Source: Weissella ceti (GTDB lineage: Bacteria; Bacillota; Bacilli; Lactobacillales; Lactobacillaceae). Taken from it: a stretch of 64,000 nt of DNA. The DNA is taken from assembly GCF_018394055.1 (NCBI RefSeq), contig NZ_CP074441.1, positions 1,364,001 through 1,428,000 on the forward strand. The letters are read 5' to 3'. Below the pieces are notes generated by a model. The model was not told the origin of the DNA, made no database searches, and saw only the letters and a list, made by a program, of their open reading frames with translations. Shown here one piece after another: positions 8,563 through 17,778 of the stretch (position 1 is the stretch's first letter; the number at the start of each line of letters is the position of its first letter). A program made the translations under genes and the position numbers.

Positions 8563-9477
8563 ATGGTTAAACCTGTAATTTTAGATATGGATCCTGGTGT
8601 TGATGACGCAGCAGCCATTGCCGTTGCGCTTAACAACCCTGCCCTTGACGTTCGTTTGATTACGACTGTTGCTGGAAATGTTAGTGTGGACAAGACAACG
8701 AATAACGCCCTTAAGTTGGTTGATTTCTTTGGCAAGAACACACCCGTTGCAGCTGGTGCTAAGGCACCGCTAAAGCGCGAATTTACAGATGCATCATACG
8801 TCCATGGAGAATCAGGAATGCCTGGTTACGACTTCCCAGAAGCCACAAGCCAAGCATTAGAAATTGACGCTATCGAAGCTATTCACAACGAACTACACGC
8901 TGCGGATGCACCTATGACAATTATTGCGACTGGAGCGTACACAAACATTGCGCTTCTATTGGAAAAGTACCCTGAAGATCGCGAACTAATCAAAGAATTA
9001 CTTTTGATGGGTGGTTCAATTTCTGGGGGGAACGTTAGTTCAGTTGCAGAATTCAACGTCTTCACTGATCCTGACGCCGCTAAGATTGTTTTCGAAAGCG
9101 GACTTCCAATTGTTATGATCGGGCTTGACGTTACATTGAACGCTTTGATCACAACAGAAACAACAGAAGCACTTCGTACTCTTGGACGCGCTGGTGAAAT
9201 GCTTTACGGTATTATCACAGCCTACGGTGACGTTCACGAAGGTGGAAAGCCAATGCACGATGTTAACACCATCCTCTATGCTGTTAACCCTGACTTGATT
9301 ACAACACGTCCATTTGCGATTGATGTGATCACTGAAGGTCCTGCAATTGGTGCGACTGTCGCTGACACGCAACACCGTTGGCACGAAGATGGCTTCTACA
9401 ATGCTGAAGTTGGTATTGATATTGATGCCGCCAACTTTAACACATGGTTCCTTGAGCAAGTCAGCTTGATGAACTAA
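8563..9477 (+). CDS. Inosine-uridine preferring nucleoside hydrolase (paralog 1)
   Basis: Cleaves the N-glycosidic bond of ribonucleosides to give ribose and free base. The 304-residue protein carries the calcium-binding DxDPGVDD motif at residues 8-15 and the C-terminal MHDVNTILYAVNP block with the last calcium-ligand Asp. It begins 32 bases after nupC with AGGAGATATACTC before the ATG. The second hydrolase follows after 19 bases. The two paralogs are clearly diverged, so they probably split the substrate range (purine and pyrimidine), but which does which cannot be told from sequence. Confidence 0.93.
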   Translation: MVKPVILDMDPGVDDAAAIAVALNNPALDVRLITTVAGNVSVDKTTNNALKLVDFFGKNTPVAAGAKAPLKREFTDASYVHGESGMPGYDFPEATSQALEIDAIEAIHNELHAADAPMTIIATGAYTNIALLLEKYPEDRELIKELLLMGGSISGGNVSSVAEFNVFTDPDAAKIVFESGLPIVMIGLDVTLNALITTETTEALRTLGRAGEMLYGIITAYGDVHEGGKPMHDVNTILYAVNPDLITTRPFAIDVITEGPAIGATVADTQHRWHEDGFYNAEVGIDIDAANFNTWFLEQVSLMN

Positions 9478-9496
9478 TTTTTCAGGAGAAACAATT

Positions 9497-10444
9497 ATGG
9501 CAAAGAAGAAAATGATTTTGGACTTGGACACAGGAGTTGATGACGTATTGGCAATCGCCTACGCCCTTGCAACACCTGACGCCGACCTTATTGGTATCGT
9601 AAGTTCATACGGAAACACATTGGTAGACATCGCTGGTGAAAACAGCCTAAAGATGTTGGAACAATTCGGTGCACCTGACGTGCCTGTCTTCATCGGACAC
9701 AGCCACTCATCAGACACTGAAAGCTTCGAAACAATGGAAATCTCAAAGCAAATCCACGGACAACGTGGACTTGGTGCGGTTGAACTTCCTTTGGCAAAGC
9801 GTGCTGTTGAAGAACAACACGGTGTCGACTTCATTATCGAAGCTGCACACAAGTATGCAGACGACTTGGTTATCGTACCAACTGGTCCACTTACTAACTT
9901 GGCCGATGCGATGCAAAAGGATCCAGAAATTGCTGACTTGATTGGTAACATCACAATCATGGGTGGTGCGTTGACTATTCCTGGAAACGTTACTGCTTAC
10001 ACAGAAGCAAACATTAACCAAGACCCTAAGGCAGCTGATTACGTATTCCGTAACGCTAAGATGTTGGTCATGGTTGGTTTGGACGTCACAATGAAGACAT
10101 TGTTGACTAAGAACGAAACACAACAATGGCGTGAACTAGGAACTGATAAGGGTGTTATCATGGCAGATATCTTTGATTTCTACATCGATGCATACCGCGA
10201 CCTAGGAATCGACGAACGTGGAGCTGCTTTGCATGACCCACTTGCTGTCGGTGTCGCTGTTGACCCTGCCTTGGTATCACTATTCCCTATCAACATGATG
10301 GTTGACCACGAAGATGGTCGTACAATCGGTGATCCAAAGCGTCTTCTTGACCCAGTTAAGAACAACTACGCTGCTATCGACGTTGATGAAGACTTCTACC
10401 TAGAACGCTTCATGAACTACATGGCAATCGTACTTGGAAAGTAA
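9497..10444 (+). CDS. Inosine-uridine preferring nucleoside hydrolase (paralog 2)
   Basis: Second nucleoside N-ribohydrolase of the operon, 315 residues, with DLDTGVDD at residues 9-16, an ITIMGGAL block in the middle, and ALHDPLAVGVAVDP near the C-terminus for the calcium site. A clear CAGGAGAAACAATT ribosome-binding region precedes the ATG. It ends the nupC operon just before a terminator. The released ribose would be phosphorylated by the divergent RbsK; bases would go to salvage or efflux. Confidence 0.93.
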   Translation: MAKKKMILDLDTGVDDVLAIAYALATPDADLIGIVSSYGNTLVDIAGENSLKMLEQFGAPDVPVFIGHSHSSDTESFETMEISKQIHGQRGLGAVELPLAKRAVEEQHGVDFIIEAAHKYADDLVIVPTGPLTNLADAMQKDPEIADLIGNITIMGGALTIPGNVTAYTEANINQDPKAADYVFRNAKMLVMVGLDVTMKTLLTKNETQQWRELGTDKGVIMADIFDFYIDAYRDLGIDERGAALHDPLAVGVAVDPALVSLFPINMMVDHEDGRTIGDPKRLLDPVKNNYAAIDVDEDFYLERFMNYMAIVLGK

Positions 10445-10458
10445 TTTCCACAAAGTTA

Positions 10459-10490
10459 AACACCAGCCGATTTCGGTTGGTGTTTTCTTT
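10459..10490 (+). terminator. Rho-independent terminator of the nucleoside operon
   Basis: Stem AACACCAGCCGA / TCGGTTGGTGTT with a TT loop, followed by TTCTTTTG, 15 bases after the second hydrolase. Confidence 0.9.
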
Positions 10491-10517
10491 TGCCCCAAAA
10501 TTAGAACGTGCTACAAT
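10490..10517 (+). promoter_or_regulatory. Possible promoter of the membrane/GyrI-like cassette
   Basis: TTGCCC (10490-10495), 16 bases, then TACAAT (10512-10517), 18 bases before the first start codon of the cassette. The -35 overlaps the preceding terminator tail. Moderate match only. Confidence 0.4.
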
Positions 10518-10534
10518 ATTGGCAAGGACTAATT

Positions 10535-10882
10535 ATGAAATACTTACTAAACAAAAACTATTTAACTTATATTGTATTGATTGTGATGGTCATCAGCCTA
10601 CCTCTTTACTTTGGGACCCATGGTTCACAATGGCTGATTGGCGCAATGATGTTATTGCCTTTGCTAAGCTGGTTCTTCTTTCTAGACAAGCAACGCCGTG
10701 ATCAGATTCAGCATCTACAAAACACCATTAATAAGCTATCTATCAGCGACATTCGTCGTTTGTCGCTAAATACCCGCCTATCGGTTAAAACGCTCAGAAA
10801 CCTTAATTCTGCGCGTCTAACGCATACTCAAATCACACAATTAAAGCATCTACTAGACTCGGAGGTTTCCCATGCTTACTAA
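10535..10882 (+). CDS. Small two-helix membrane protein of unknown function
   Basis: A 115-residue protein I do not recognise. Two hydrophobic stretches (about residues 10-25 and 30-50, the second containing LIGAMMLLPLLSWFFFL) are followed by a charged, mostly helical tail (DKQRRDQIQHLQNTINKLSI... LNSARLTHTQITQLKHLL) that would face the cytoplasm. The ATG at 10535 has AAGGACTAATT before it; a longer frame from GTG 10508 has no such site. It overlaps the next gene by 11 bases, so translation is probably coupled. Confidence 0.7.
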   Translation: MKYLLNKNYLTYIVLIVMVISLPLYFGTHGSQWLIGAMMLLPLLSWFFFLDKQRRDQIQHLQNTINKLSISDIRRLSLNTRLSVKTLRNLNSARLTHTQITQLKHLLDSEVSHAY

Positions 10883-11060
10883 AATCACTTGGTTTTCATT
10901 AATCGGCGTCATCTTAATCGCCACAATCGCTATGATCTTCGTCTTTCCTTACGCTTGGGCGAAGTGGACCTTCGCTGGCCTAGCCTTATTTGAAGTGGTT
11001 ATCTTCTACTTACTTGATCTGTTGCGTAAGTCTGCCCCTGCAGAAGAAAAGATCAAGTAA
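10872..11060 (+). CDS. Very small two-helix membrane protein
   Basis: A 62-residue protein with two predicted membrane helices (about residues 8-26 and 32-50) and a charged tail ending PAEEKIK. GGAGG lies 8 bases before the ATG, inside the preceding gene. The stop codon overlaps the ATG of the next gene (TAATG). No family recognised; the tight overlaps on both sides argue that it is real and works with its neighbours. Confidence 0.7.
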   Translation: MLTKITWFSLIGVILIATIAMIFVFPYAWAKWTFAGLALFEVVIFYLLDLLRKSAPAEEKIK

Positions 11061-11731
11061 TGGATACACCAACAAAGTTCGATTTCAAAAAAACACCAAC
11101 TTATAAAGCAACTAAAAAAACGCAGATTATCACCCGCCCCTCACTACTTGCATTAACAATCGCTGGGACAGGGGATCCGAACCAAGAAGGTTTCCAAACG
11201 GATATTCAAGCCATGTACACTTTCGCGTATGGTATTAAAATGGCTTATAAGAAAATGATGGCTAACGATATTTTCAGCTCATTAGAAGTAAATGAAACGA
11301 TTGACGATTATGTCGTCCCACCGCTAGCTGGATACTGGACAATTTCGGAAGAAGCACAATTACTGGGCGCTTGGGACAAGTCTGATTTAGTTTATCGCTT
11401 AGAATTAGTGATTCCTGATGCCGTGCCATTGGATTTCATTCACGAACGTATGGACGCAATTAAGGCAGAGAAAGTCGCTGAAAACCCACGTATTAATGAT
11501 GTTGTCTTAGCGACGCTGCCTGCTGAAACTGTGGCGCACATCTTACATGTTGGTCCGTATGATGATGAACCAACGAGTTTTACGATGTTAGAAGCAGCGA
11601 TTCAAACTGACGGTTACCGCCGTATTAACAAAGAACATCGTGAAATCTACTTGAGTGATACGCGTCGAACAGCCCCTGAGAAATTAAAAACGATTCTAGA
11701 AGTCGCTGTTTCGCCAACTGAAATACAATAA
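11060..11731 (+). CDS. GyrI-like small-molecule-binding domain protein
   Basis: A 223-residue soluble protein of the GyrI-like / SOUL-fold effector-binding family (YdeE or SbmC type), recognisable from PSLLALTIAGTGDPN near the N-terminus, GYWTISEE, and the C-terminal VAHILHVGPYDDEPTSFTMLEAAIQTDGY...REIYLSDTRRTAPEKLKTILEVAV block. Such domains bind hydrophobic or cationic drugs and can stand alone or be fused to regulators; here there is no DNA-binding domain. It is the last gene of a three-gene overlapping set with two small membrane proteins, suggesting detection or detoxification of a membrane-active compound (inference). Confidence 0.85.
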   Translation: MDTPTKFDFKKTPTYKATKKTQIITRPSLLALTIAGTGDPNQEGFQTDIQAMYTFAYGIKMAYKKMMANDIFSSLEVNETIDDYVVPPLAGYWTISEEAQLLGAWDKSDLVYRLELVIPDAVPLDFIHERMDAIKAEKVAENPRINDVVLATLPAETVAHILHVGPYDDEPTSFTMLEAAIQTDGYRRINKEHREIYLSDTRRTAPEKLKTILEVAVSPTEIQ

Positions 11732-11739
11732 TTCAACAC

Positions 11740-11784
11740 AAAAAGACCAATCACTCTATATTGAGAATGATTGGTCTTTTTATT
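11740..11784. terminator. Bidirectional terminator between the GyrI-like gene and the ABC exporter
   Basis: AAAAGACCAATCA / TGATTGGTCTTTT (11741-11753 and 11768-11780) with A and T runs on the two sides, between convergent genes. Confidence 0.85.
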
Positions 11785-11812
11785 TACTATTTTGAATACC
11801 TTCAGTTAATAA

Positions 11813-13594
11813 CTATTCAAACACCATTTGGTTGTGGTACAACTCAGCGTAGAAACCGTCTTGTGCAAGCAGTTCTGCGTGAGTTCCTTCTTCAATGACG
11901 TTTCCATCACGAAGCACCACAATCTTGTCGGCACCTAGAATTGTCTTCAAACGGTGGGCAATAACGAAACTTGTACGTCCGCTAATCACATTATCCATCG
12001 CCTTTTGAATACGTGCTTCCGTAACCGTATCAACGTTAGAAGTCGCTTCATCCAAAATCAACAAATCAGGGTTGGTCAAAATTGTACGGGCAATGGATAG
12101 CAATTGCTTTTGACCTGTAGAGAACACCGAGTTTTCATCACTGACTTCAGTGTTGTATCCGTCAGGCAACGTCATGATAAAGTCATGAATGTTCGCTTGC
12201 TTCGCAGCATCTTCAACTTCAGCATCCGTCGCATCAAATTCACCAAAGGCGATGTTATCACGAACCGTTCCACTAAAGATAACTGATTCTTGCAAAACAA
12301 TCCCCACGTGGTCACGTAGGCTCTTCAAGTCCATATCGCGGACATCAACACCATCGAATTCAACTGAACCACTATCGACATCGTAGAATCGGTTCAACAA
12401 GTTCATAACGGTCGTCTTACCTGAACCAGTTGGTCCAACCAAGGCTACCATTTGTCCCTTTTGGACACTGACATCAATACCATGAAGGATTTCTTTTCCT
12501 TCATCGTAACTGAAGTGCACATCGTTCAAAGTAACTTCCTCGTCAATACCAGTCAATTTGTGCCCTTGTTCAGGAGTGATTTCTTCGTTTTGATCCATAA
12601 TTTCTTCAATACGCTTTGCCCCAGTCACAGCCAATTGCAGCATGTTGTATGTTGCAGTGATTTGTGTGATTGGTTGGTAGTATTGTTGTGAGAAGTTAAC
12701 GAACATCACGATCAATCCCAAAGCAACGGCACGATCAAGACTACCATCAAGCGCTAGATATCCACCAAAGAAGATAACAATCGCAGTGTTAACCAAACTC
12801 ATCCCCATCATCAATGGGTACAAAATACCTGACCAAACTTGACCCTTGAATGTAGCATCCAAAACCTTCTTGTTGTGGACATCAAATTCAGCCATTGTCT
12901 TTTCTTGCAAACCATTTGTGATGATGACTTGTTCACCGTTAATTTGTTCATTAACGAATCCGTTCAATTCACCAACTTCAGCTTGTTGCAAGTTAACAAA
13001 CTTTTCAGCCTTACGAATGATCAAGATTGCTAGCAAAATCGCGATTGGTGTTGACGCAATTGTCACCCAAGCCATTTGTGCACTTTGACTAAACATCATC
13101 CACAAGACACCGATCATCAATGCAGCTTGTGAGAACAATTGGAAGATCGCTTCGTTCATCGCATTGTAGATGTTATCGATGTCAGATGTGAAACGTGATA
13201 AAATTTCTCCGTCTCGGTGAGAATCGAAGTACTTGATTGTCATACGTTGTAGCTTACCGAACAAGCCCTTACGCATATCTCCAACGGCCTTTGATGACAC
13301 AATTGATTGAATCGTTGATGTAATCAACAAGCCAACGGCCATCATCACCACGAACAAGACGAACATCCAAATGGCTTCATGGACTTGATCTTGAGATGCT
13401 TGCGCAGCAGTTGCTGGGTTTAACGCCAACATCATGTAGTTAGCGATTTCTTGAATCGCCTTCCCCATGTAGACAGGGGCCTTAACTTGGAAGTATGTGG
13501 CCAAGGCCATAAAGACGAACATAATTGCCATTCCAAGTGAGTAGCGCTTGAAGTAACGTGCAAAGAACTTTGTTGCTTGCCATAAACTCTTCAT
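11813..13594 (-). CDS. Heterodimeric ABC multidrug exporter, subunit with canonical Walker B (LmrD-like)
   Basis: ABC exporter half transporter of 593 residues: six-helix membrane domain (about residues 1-320) and nucleotide-binding domain with Walker [10 protein letters not shown], signature [12 protein letters not shown], Walker [10 protein letters not shown] with the catalytic Glu, and H-loop VIAHRL. Its partner encoded just upstream has a degenerate Walker B, so the pair looks like the LmrCD/BmrCD class, which exports drugs and dyes and has one catalytic and one degenerate ATP site. The ATG overlaps the stop codon of the upstream gene (TAATG) and is preceded by CAGGAGGTAGTGGAC. Substrate unknown. 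Confidence 0.9.
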   Translation of the reverse strand: MKSLWQATKFFARYFKRYSLGMAIMFVFMALATYFQVKAPVYMGKAIQEIANYMMLALNPATAAQASQDQVHEAIWMFVLFVVMMAVGLLITSTIQSIVSSKAVGDMRKGLFGKLQRMTIKYFDSHRDGEILSRFTSDIDNIYNAMNEAIFQLFSQAALMIGVLWMMFSQSAQMAWVTIASTPIAILLAILIIRKAEKFVNLQQAEVGELNGFVNEQINGEQVIITNGLQEKTMAEFDVHNKKVLDATFKGQVWSGILYPLMMGMSLVNTAIVIFFGGYLALDGSLDRAVALGLIVMFVNFSQQYYQPITQITATYNMLQLAVTGAKRIEEIMDQNEEITPEQGHKLTGIDEEVTLNDVHFSYDEGKEILHGIDVSVQKGQMVALVGPTGSGKTTVMNLLNRFYDVDSGSVEFDGVDVRDMDLKSLRDHVGIVLQESVIFSGTVRDNIAFGEFDATDAEVEDAAKQANIHDFIMTLPDGYNTEVSDENSVFSTGQKQLLSIARTILTNPDLLILDEATSNVDTVTEARIQKAMDNVISGRTSFVIAHRLKTILGADKIVVLRDGNVIEEGTHAELLAQDGFYAELYHNQMVFE

Positions 13595-15315
13595 TAGTCC
13601 ACTACCTCCTGTGCTTTTTGTGTTTCATAAATCTCGCGGTACGCTTCTGATGATTCTAGCAATTCCGCGTGAGTTCCTTCACCAACCAAACGACCTTCGT
13701 CCATAACGAAGATACGGTCAGCATTAATAACAGATGAAATCTTTTCAGCGATAACAAACTTAGTTGTCGCATTCAATTCAGTATCCAACGCTTCTTGCAC
13801 CTTCTTTTCAGACTTCGCATCCAAGGCAGATGTTGAGTCGTCTAGGATCAACACAGCTGGGTTACCAATCACACCACGTGTAATTGATAGACGTTGCTTT
13901 TGACCACCAGAGAAGTTAGCAGAGCGTTCTTCAACTTCGTGTTCATATGTGTCTTCATATCGTTCAACGAATTCAGCGGCTTGCGCAATACGAGCTGCTC
14001 GCTTCATATCATCGGTTGTGGCATCAGCCTTACCATGGCGCAAGTTATCAGAAATCTTTCCTGAGAACAAAGTTGCACGTTGCAAGACGAATGAAACAGC
14101 TTGGCGCAATGATCCTTCGTTGACCTTCTTCAAATCTTCATCCCCAACCTTTACGACTCCTTCAGTTGGATCGTAAAGACGTGGAATCAATTGGGCCAAA
14201 GTAGACTTACCAGAACCAGTGGCTCCGACAACCCCAACCATTTCACCAGGGTTAACCTTAAATGAAATGTTTTTTAGCACCATTGAATCGTCACCTGGGT
14301 AGGCAAAACTAACATCATCAAATTCAACTACACCACGTAAGTCTTCAGCAGGGGCTTCGGGATCAAATGTCAAATCTGGTTCAGTATCCATCACTTCCTT
14401 CACACGACCAGCAGAAACCATTCCACGAGCAGCGAAGGTCATCATGAATCCACCCATCACAATCGCCATCATAATTTGCATCAAGTAGTTAACAAATGAT
14501 GTCAACGCACCCAACATTTGTGGGTCTGAAACAACATTAGATGCGACGAACCAAACAGATACGGCAATTGCTAATTGACCAATCAACATAAATGCTGGCA
14601 TTAGGATTGAGAACAAGTATCCAATCTTGATGTTAATGTTCGTCAAACCATCCGCAACTTCATTAAATGTGTCTTCTTCACGTGATTCTTGGTTAAATGA
14701 CTTAACCACACGCACACCTTGTAAGTTTTCCTTAGCCAATCCATTTGTACGATCAATGTACTTTTGAATTGAACCGAAGAACTTACCCATTGGCGTAAAG
14801 ACCATCATTGAAATCCCAACAATCAAAACGATCATGACCAAGATAACCCACCACAATTGTGGTAATGTCATCAAAGCCAATACCAACGCTCCAATGAACA
14901 ACATTGGAATACGTAGCACTGTTTGGAACAGTGACATTACCATGGTTTGAACTTGTTGCACGTCGTTGGTCATACGGACAACTAAGTTACCCGCTGAGAA
15001 CTTTTCAATATTTCCAAATGAGAAGCTTTGAATCTTTTTATATTCATCGGCACGAATATCAGCTGCGACTCCCATCGCAATTCGCGCTGAGAAGATTGTA
15101 CTCAAAGCTCCTGCCACCAAACCTACCAAGGCGATGACAATTAATTGTCCACCTAGTGGGTACATTTGACTCATTTTGTCTTCTGCAATTGCTTGAATGA
15201 CTTGTTGTAGTAACTTTGGTTGCCACAAACTTGCAATCGCTGCAATTGTTACCGTGATGAAGGCCCAAAGCGCGTCGACTTTGTACTTCTTCACATATGA
15301 AAGTATGAATTTCAT
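13594..15315 (-). CDS. Heterodimeric ABC multidrug exporter, subunit with degenerate Walker B (LmrC-like)
   Basis: Partner half transporter, 573 residues. Walker [11 protein letters not shown] and signature [10 protein letters not shown] are intact, but Walker B reads VLILDDSTS (Asp in place of the catalytic Glu) and the H-loop position reads VIAEKI with no His. These are the expected features of the non-catalytic nucleotide-binding domain in LmrC-type subunits. The frame extends to a TTG at 15330, but that TTG lies within the ribosome-binding region (GGGAGGCAGAAAG), so the ATG at 15315 is the start. One-base overlap with the second subunit. Confidence 0.9.
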   Translation of the reverse strand: MKFILSYVKKYKVDALWAFITVTIAAIASLWQPKLLQQVIQAIAEDKMSQMYPLGGQLIVIALVGLVAGALSTIFSARIAMGVAADIRADEYKKIQSFSFGNIEKFSAGNLVVRMTNDVQQVQTMVMSLFQTVLRIPMLFIGALVLALMTLPQLWWVILVMIVLIVGISMMVFTPMGKFFGSIQKYIDRTNGLAKENLQGVRVVKSFNQESREEDTFNEVADGLTNINIKIGYLFSILMPAFMLIGQLAIAVSVWFVASNVVSDPQMLGALTSFVNYLMQIMMAIVMGGFMMTFAARGMVSAGRVKEVMDTEPDLTFDPEAPAEDLRGVVEFDDVSFAYPGDDSMVLKNISFKVNPGEMVGVVGATGSGKSTLAQLIPRLYDPTEGVVKVGDEDLKKVNEGSLRQAVSFVLQRATLFSGKISDNLRHGKADATTDDMKRAARIAQAAEFVERYEDTYEHEVEERSANFSGGQKQRLSITRGVIGNPAVLILDDSTSALDAKSEKKVQEALDTELNATTKFVIAEKISSVINADRIFVMDEGRLVGEGTHAELLESSEAYREIYETQKAQEVVD

Positions 15316-15385
15316 CTTTCTGCCTCCCAATTTCGTAATCTTACCAGTATACCACTCTGATTTTTAATTAGTTTAAATCTAACTT

Positions 15386-15416
15386 AAAAGCGCCTATGTT
15401 TCCATAGACGCTTTTA
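15386..15416 (-). terminator. Probable terminator downstream of hflX
   Basis: AAAAGCG-CCTATG / CATAGA-CGCTTTT stem with a TTTC loop and one mismatch, followed on the minus strand by a short T-rich stretch. Confidence 0.6.
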
Positions 15417-15424
15417 AGAATTAT

Positions 15425-16708
15425 TTAGTCGATAATATAATCGGCATAACGAGCCACTTGTGTTGGCGTTAACGTCACCACCAAACGTGTCCCGTCTTCA
15501 GTGTATTCCGTTTCATGCACAGTCGCGTCATCATTCAAAGCCGCCACGACTTGTCCATCAGAAAATGGAATCATCAATTCTTTTTGTACATGATCAGAAA
15601 AGATTTCTGCGCGTACCATTTCAATCAATTTGTCTAATGAATCGTCAGACTTAGCAGACATGATCAATTCATCATTATCTTGGACTGGGAAGGCTTGGTC
15701 TTCAAGACGGTCCGCTTTATTAAAGGCGATAACCATCGGAACATCACGTACCCCAATTTCCTTCAAAGTCTTTGTTGTTGTTTCCATCATCGCCTTGTAA
15801 TCAGGGTCAGAGTAATCAACGACTTGGATCAACAAGTCAGCTTGTGCTGCTTCTGCCAAGGTTGCCTTAAAGGCAGCCACTAGACCGTGCGGTAACTTAG
15901 ATACGAATCCAACCGTGTCAGACAACAAGAATGATTGCTTGTCTGGCAAGTTAATCTTACGTACCGCTGTTTCCAATGTCGCAAACAACATGTCAGCTTG
16001 GAACACTGTCTTTTCTTGGTTTTCACCAAAACGCTTGACCAAACCATTCATGATTGTAGACTTACCCGCGTTAGTATACCCAACTAAGGCAACCGTCTTA
16101 ATCTCTTCCTTTTCACGGTGCGCACGACGTGTTTGATCATCAGCTTCAATGTTTGCCAATTCCTTACGTAATTCAGAAATTTGGTGTTCAATGTGACGAC
16201 GATTCAATTCAAGCTTCGTTTCACCAGCCCCACGACTTGTGAAACTTCCGCCACCACCACCTGTTTGTTGGTCCATTCGTACATTCATTGATGTACGTAG
16301 ACGTGGTAGTTGGTATTGTAATTGCGCAATCGCAACTTGTAGCTTCGCTACCTTTGTCTTAGCACGTGTTGCAAAGATATCTAGGATTAACGCAGTACGG
16401 TCCATCATTGATACTCCAGTACCTGCTTCTAGATTACGAATTTGTGAAGGTGACAATTCATCATTAGTCACGACCATTTCCGCATCAAGTGCCTTAACAA
16501 GCTCACCTAATTCTTCAACCTTACCTTTACCAAAGTATGTTCCACCATGAGGACGTTCCATCTTTTGAGTCAAAGTCCCAACAACTTCCATGTTGTTGGC
16601 ATCTGCTAGGTTAGCCAATTCTTCCATTTGGTAGGTAAAATCGACATCAACACGTTCTAGTCCGGCTAAAATAACCTTACGACGTGGGTTTTGTTCATTT
16701 TCAATCAT
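15425..16708 (-). CDS. hflX: GTPase HflX
   Basis: Ribosome-associated GTPase that in other bacteria splits or rescues stalled 70S ribosomes under stress. The 427-residue protein has the glycine-rich hinge (DQQTGGGGGSFTSRGAGETKLE, preceded by the HflX N-terminal domain), G1 VGYTNAGKST, G3 DTVGFVSKLP, G4 FNKAD and a G5-like MSAKS. The histidine phosphatase gene lies 17 bases upstream on the same strand. The ATG at 16708 has a weak ribosome-binding region (GAAACGAGAAG). Confidence 0.95.
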   Translation of the reverse strand: MIENEQNPRRKVILAGLERVDVDFTYQMEELANLADANNMEVVGTLTQKMERPHGGTYFGKGKVEELGELVKALDAEMVVTNDELSPSQIRNLEAGTGVSMMDRTALILDIFATRAKTKVAKLQVAIAQLQYQLPRLRTSMNVRMDQQTGGGGGSFTSRGAGETKLELNRRHIEHQISELRKELANIEADDQTRRAHREKEEIKTVALVGYTNAGKSTIMNGLVKRFGENQEKTVFQADMLFATLETAVRKINLPDKQSFLLSDTVGFVSKLPHGLVAAFKATLAEAAQADLLIQVVDYSDPDYKAMMETTTKTLKEIGVRDVPMVIAFNKADRLEDQAFPVQDNDELIMSAKSDDSLDKLIEMVRAEIFSDHVQKELMIPFSDGQVVAALNDDATVHETEYTEDGTRLVVTLTPTQVARYADYIID

Positions 16709-16725
16709 TTACTTCTCGTTTCCGC

Positions 16726-17403
16726 CTACCACACGGTATTCGTATCGTTGTAGGCCTTTAATTTCATTTCGTCTACACCAACTTCAAAGACAGAAATCGC
16801 TCCGTTATCAACGGGACCACTTGTGGCTAGTGTTTCATCATGGAAACGAGCTGCCATGTTACGGATCAATGTTCCGTGGGCAACAAGCAAGATGTTGTCA
16901 CCATCCTTAGCTGCTTCTAGCAAGCGAATCATTCCATTGTCAAAACGGTGCCAGAACATTTCAGCTGTTTCCGCATCATGATATGGATCAGTTTCATGAA
17001 ATGCATCCATCATCCCGTCCATCCCTAGTGCTAGTCCCAATTCACCATATGTCTCTGACGCTGGTTCTAAGTTCTTTTCACTTGAAATTTGCTTGGCAAC
17101 TTCAGTCCCCAATAAACCTTCATAAATTCCAAAGAACACTTCACGGAAGTTATCTAGCTTTTCAGGTTGCTTCAAGTCACCACTGGCAACGTTACGTGCC
17201 AAAATCCCTTGTGCTGTCTTATACGCACGAGTCAAATCAGATGAATAAGCATGTGAGAACTTCACATCGCGTAGGCGCTCCCCCGCAGCAAACGCGTCAG
17301 CTACTCCACTTTCTGTCAAAGGTGCATTACTCCACCCTTGCATACGTCCATACTTATTCAAGTAAGTTTGTCCATGTCGTACAATATATAAGTTAAAAGT
17401 CAT
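16726..17403 (-). CDS. Histidine phosphatase family protein (phosphoglycerate mutase-like)
   Basis: A 225-residue member of the histidine phosphatase superfamily. The catalytic IVRHGQTYLNKYGRMQGW motif is at residues 7-24 and the second catalytic His is in LLVAHGTLIRN near residue 170. Length and the GRMQGWSNAPLTESG block fit the broad-specificity phosphatases (GpmB/PhoE-like) better than glycolytic GpmA. The start is preceded by GAAGGATGGGAACGAATT. Substrate unknown. Confidence 0.88.
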   Translation of the reverse strand: MTFNLYIVRHGQTYLNKYGRMQGWSNAPLTESGVADAFAAGERLRDVKFSHAYSSDLTRAYKTAQGILARNVASGDLKQPEKLDNFREVFFGIYEGLLGTEVAKQISSEKNLEPASETYGELGLALGMDGMMDAFHETDPYHDAETAEMFWHRFDNGMIRLLEAAKDGDNILLVAHGTLIRNMAARFHDETLATSGPVDNGAISVFEVGVDEMKLKAYNDTNTVW

Positions 17404-17471
17404 AATTCGTTCCCATCCTTCTTATGCCATTCAGTAACAATCTACTACCTATTAATTATAACATTCTCATT

Positions 17472-17493
17472 GTTTAAACGGGGGCGTTTAAAC
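17472..17493. repeat. Perfect inverted repeat upstream of the tRNA-Glu promoter
   Basis: GTTTAAACG (17472-17480) and CGTTTAAAC (17485-17493) are separated by GGGG. No T run follows, so it is not an ordinary terminator. It lies between the divergent starts of the histidine phosphatase and the tRNA-Glu transcript, 23 bases upstream of the tRNA -35 box, and could be an operator. Confidence 0.7.
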
Positions 17494-17515
17494 TGGCTTA
17501 TTTTGAATAAATCAG

Positions 17516-17544
17516 TTGACATCAAGGCGTTTACTAGATATAGT
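17516..17544 (+). promoter_or_regulatory. Strong sigma-70-type promoter of the tRNA-Glu pair
   Basis: TTGACA (17516-17521), exactly 17 bases, TATAGT (17539-17544). The first tRNA begins 48 bases after the -10 box. Confidence 0.85.
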
Positions 17545-17591
17545 TAATAACGGTTGTTCTTTAAAAAGACCAATCATTCATGATGAAATTT

Positions 17592-17663
17592 GGCCCAGTG
17601 GTCAAGTGGTTAAGACGTCGCGTTCTCAGCGCGGAATCCAGGGTTCGATTCCCTGTTGGGCTA
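17592..17663 (+). tRNA. tRNA-Glu, anticodon CUC (copy 1)
   Basis: A 72-base cloverleaf: acceptor GGCCCAG pairing with TTGGGCT, D arm GTCAAGTGGTTAAGAC as in tRNA-Glu, anticodon stem TCGCG/CGCGG with loop TTCTCAG (anticodon CTC at 17625-17627), four-base variable loop, T arm CAGGG-TTCGATT-CCCTG, discriminator A. CCA is not encoded. The 1:72 pair is G-U. The anticodon reads GAG. The second copy follows after 24 bases. Confidence 0.9.
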
Positions 17664-17687
17664 TTGCTCAAAAGTTAAATTCATCAT

Positions 17688-17759
17688 GGCCCAGTGGTCA
17701 AGTGGTTAAGACGTCGCGTTCTCAGCGCGGAATCCAGGGTTCGATTCCCTGTTGGGCTA
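17688..17759 (+). tRNA. tRNA-Glu, anticodon CUC (copy 2)
   Basis: Identical over all 72 bases to the copy at 17592, with different flanking sequence. Anticodon CTC at 17721-17723. CCA not encoded. Followed 19 bases later by the transcript terminator, so both copies belong to one transcript from the promoter at 17516. Confidence 0.9.
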
Positions 17760-17778
17760 TCTTTAGATATACATATTA

